From Candidatus Melainabacteria bacterium (GTDB taxonomy: Bacteria; Actinomycetota; Actinomycetes; Mycobacteriales; Pseudonocardiaceae), in contig CAJCJE010000266.1 of assembly GCA_903970565.1 (NCBI GenBank), positions 1 through 10,671 of the forward strand: a stretch of DNA of 10,671 nucleotides, given 5' to 3'. This document shows, piece by piece, positions 9,259 to 10,671 of the stretch. The notes under the pieces are model-generated. The model was not told the origin of the DNA, did not search any database, and saw nothing but the letters and a program-made list of their open reading frames with translations. Each line of letters opens with the position of its first letter. Position 1 is the stretch's first letter. The position numbers were made by a program, and so were the translations under genes.

Positions 9259-9302
9259 CGAAAGGGTGGACATCGGAATTCGTTCCGATGTCCACCCTTT
9301 CG
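9259..9302. terminator. Bidirectional intrinsic terminator, 20-bp stem with UUCG loop
   Basis: Positions 9259-9278 and 9283-9302 are perfectly complementary and enclose a TTCG tetraloop at 9279-9282; UUCG loops are exceptionally stable. The AAA and TTT near the stem base give a short U-run on either strand. It begins 12 bp after the stop of the chaplin-like gene and 18 bp beyond the stop of the convergent prenyltransferase gene, so it can serve both. Confidence 0.88.
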
Positions 9303-9319
9303 GTACGCCGATAATTGAA

Positions 9320-10099
9320 TCAGGAACCAAATCGGCGGTGGCGTATCGCATAAGCGCGCAGCGCGCGAAGAAAATCGGTGCGCCGAAACTCCGGCCAATA
9401 TGCTTCGCAAAACCAGAATTCCGAGTGCGCGGACTGCCAGAGCAGGAAACCGGACAGTCGCTGTTCACCCGAGGTGCGTATCACCAGATCAGGGTCCGGC
9501 TGGCCGGAGGTGTACAGGTGTTCGGCGATGTGGTCCACGTCGAGGACCTCGGCCAGCTCCTCGATCGAGGTACCGACCTCGACGTGCTTGAGCAGCAGTT
9601 TGCGCACCGCGTCCGCAATCTCCTGCCGCCCGCCGTAACCGACCGCGATGTTGACCTCCATCCCGACCCGGCCCTTGGTCCGCTGCGCGGCTTCGGACAG
9701 GCGGGTCGCGATCTCGGTCGGCAGCAGGTCCAGCGCGCCGACGATACGCAGTCGCCAGGGGGTCTCCGGCCCGGCCAGATCGTCGACGACATCGCTGATG
9801 ATCGCCAGCAGCGGCTGTAGCTCACTGTCCGGCCGGTCGAGGTTGTCGGTGGACAACAGCCACATGGTGACCAGTTGGACATCCGCGTCCTGGCACCAGT
9901 TCAGCAGGTCAGCGATTTTCCGGGCACCTTCCCGGTGTCCCTCGGCGACGTCGGTGAACCCGGCCTCGCGTGCCCATCTGCGGTTGCCGTCCAACATGAT
10001 GCCGACGTGCCGTGGCCGTTGCGCGCCGACGAGCTGACGGTTCAGCCGCCATTCGTAGAAGTCATAGAGCAACTCACGTAGCCAACTGCGGGGACTCAC
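9320..10099 (-). CDS. cis-Prenyltransferase, probable short-chain (Z)-farnesyl diphosphate synthase type
   Basis: It condenses isopentenyl diphosphate onto an allylic primer with cis geometry, feeding polyprenyl-phosphate carrier synthesis for the cell wall. The 259-residue protein has the family signature MLDGNRRWA with the Mg-binding Asp at 37, and the C-terminal region RTSGEQRLSGFLLWQ starting at Arg208. It resembles mycobacterial Rv1086, the (omega,E,Z)-FPP synthase, nearly end to end. Residue Leu81 (MWLLSTDN) aligns with the Leu84 that replaces the small residue of UppS and limits chain length in Rv1086, so a C15 product is expected over C55. The GTG at 10099 gives MSPRSWLRELLYDFYEWRL, which matches the Rv1086 N-terminus; the open frame upstream to 10237 is unlike the family. 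There is no clear Shine-Dalgarno, and TAACCT 8 nt upstream suggests a leaderless message. General UppS annotation is the alternative. Confidence 0.9.
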   Translation of the reverse strand: MSPRSWLRELLYDFYEWRLNRQLVGAQRPRHVGIMLDGNRRWAREAGFTDVAEGHREGARKIADLLNWCQDADVQLVTMWLLSTDNLDRPDSELQPLLAIISDVVDDLAGPETPWRLRIVGALDLLPTEIATRLSEAAQRTKGRVGMEVNIAVGYGGRQEIADAVRKLLLKHVEVGTSIEELAEVLDVDHIAEHLYTSGQPDPDLVIRTSGEQRLSGFLLWQSAHSEFWFCEAYWPEFRRTDFLRALRAYAIRHRRFGS

Positions 10100-10107
10100 G
10101 CCCGCTG

Positions 10108-10113
10108 AGGTTA
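10108..10113 (-). promoter_or_regulatory. Candidate -10 element of the prenyltransferase gene
   Basis: On the minus strand TAACCT (TANNNT) ends 8 nt before the GTG at 10099, the same spacing as at guaB1. No Shine-Dalgarno is present, which favours leaderless transcription. A convincing -35 was not found. Confidence 0.35.
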
Positions 10114-10178
10114 CGCCGACCGATAATCGGGCGACCGTCAGGCGGCAACCGATGACGGAACGTAGGCAAAACGTGCGG

Positions 10179-10184
10179 CAGAAT
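10179..10184 (+). promoter_or_regulatory. Candidate -10 element of the CoA-binding protein gene
   Basis: CAGAAT lies 7 nt before the ATG at 10192, and no Shine-Dalgarno is seen in the gap. It departs from TANNNT at the first base. The 92-bp gap also carries the divergent prenyltransferase promoter. Confidence 0.28.
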
Positions 10185-10191
10185 CGATCCC

Positions 10192-10635
10192 ATGAACGAT
10201 AGCGCGCCCCCTTCCCGCTGGCAGGACCCGGTAACAATCCATCGGGTAGTCACGAGCGCACGCAGTGTGGCCGTAGTCGGCGCCAGCCCGGACCCCGGTC
10301 GGCCGAGTCACGGCGTCGCCCACTACCTGCGCTCGGTCGGGCTGCGGATCTTCCCGGTCAATCCGGCCATCAGCACGCTTTTCGGGCTCACCGTCTACCC
10401 CTCCCTCGCCGACCTGCCGGAGCGGGTCGACATCGTCGACGTCTTTCGCCGGCCCGAGTTCGTCACCGAGATCGCCACGGCCGCCGTCGCCGCCGGGGCC
10501 GGTGCGCTGTGGCTGCAACTGGGCGTGGTCAACCCCGAGGCGGCGTGGTTGGCCGAGGACGGCGGCCTGGCGGTGGTGATGGATCGCTGCCTCGCCGTCG
10601 AGCACCGGCGGCTGAGCCGACCGGGCAGCAGCTGA
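10192..10635 (+). CDS. CoA-binding domain protein (YccU-like)
   Basis: A complete 147-residue, single-domain protein of the CoA_binding family, which has the Rossmann fold found in the CoA-ligase subunit of succinyl-CoA synthetase. The nucleotide-binding motif is VAVVGASPDPGRPSHGVA (residues 26-43), followed by the IFPVNP strand (53-58), then LWLQLGVVNPEA and the end motif VVMDRCLAVEHRRL, where family members typically read MDRCxxxEHRRL. Length is normal for these stand-alone proteins, whose biochemical role is unsettled; some link to CoA metabolism is inferred from the fold only. The ATG at 10192 is the only sensible start, and the lack of a ribosome binding site suggests a leaderless message. 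It is divergent from the prenyltransferase, sharing 92 bp of promoter region, and the next gene is outside the window. Confidence 0.9.
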   Translation: MNDSAPPSRWQDPVTIHRVVTSARSVAVVGASPDPGRPSHGVAHYLRSVGLRIFPVNPAISTLFGLTVYPSLADLPERVDIVDVFRRPEFVTEIATAAVAAGAGALWLQLGVVNPEAAWLAEDGGLAVVMDRCLAVEHRRLSRPGSS

Positions 10636-10640
10636 TCCCG

Positions 10641-10658
10641 GACCGGTGCGAGCCGGTC
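10641..10658 (+). terminator. Hairpin just after the CoA-binding protein gene
   Basis: GACCGG and CCGGTC form a 6-bp stem with a 6-nt loop, starting 5 nt past the stop codon. No U-tract follows, so it is a weak terminator candidate; the window ends 13 nt later. Confidence 0.35.
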
Positions 10659-10671
10659 GCGACCGGCAGCC

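Overview
The window is high-GC DNA with strongly GC-biased third codon positions, GTG starts, and proteins whose closest recognisable relatives are mycobacterial (FumC, LigB, GuaB1/Rv1843c, PhoH2/Rv1095, Z-FPP synthase/Rv1086). I place it in the Actinomycetota, most likely a filamentous, Pseudonocardiales-type genus. That rank is inferred from the chaplin-like secreted protein and general style; no rRNA or marker proves it. The occurrence of fumC, phoH2 and the Rv1086-type prenyltransferase in one neighbourhood recalls the Rv1086-Rv1098c region of M. tuberculosis.

Layout, left to right. Positions 1-43 (-) hold the first 14 codons of a probable flavoprotein, divergent from fumC (203-1600, +). 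An ATP-dependent DNA ligase of the LigB type follows (1662-3224, +), then tail-to-tail poxB, a pyruvate:quinone oxidoreductase (3232-4962, -). A 171-bp divergent gap carries a perfect 22-bp palindromic operator and leads into guaB1, a CBS-containing GMP reductase (5134-6573, +). A 317-bp gap between convergent genes contains three copies of a 19-nt repeat, two of which form a long hairpin, plus a 13-bp direct repeat. Next is phoH2, a PIN-PhoH RNase/ATPase (6891-8273, -), preceded by about 690 bp without a secure gene. That stretch includes a possible small ORF touching the phoH2 ribosome binding site and a strong hairpin. A 93-residue secreted chaplin-like protein (8965-9246, +) ends in a 20-bp stem, UUCG-loop bidirectional terminator shared with the convergent short-chain cis-prenyltransferase gene (9320-10099, -). 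A divergent CoA-binding protein gene (10192-10635, +) closes the window.

The genes are mainly housekeeping: TCA cycle, pyruvate oxidation, purine interconversion, DNA repair, RNA turnover and isoprenoid synthesis. Most adjacent pairs are divergent or convergent, so only fumC-ligB could form an operon. I found no mobile element, CRISPR array, tRNA or rRNA. I see no clearly new multi-gene system; the novelty candidates are the operator palindrome, the repeat/hairpin cluster at 6630-6813, the phoH2 leader and the small secreted protein.
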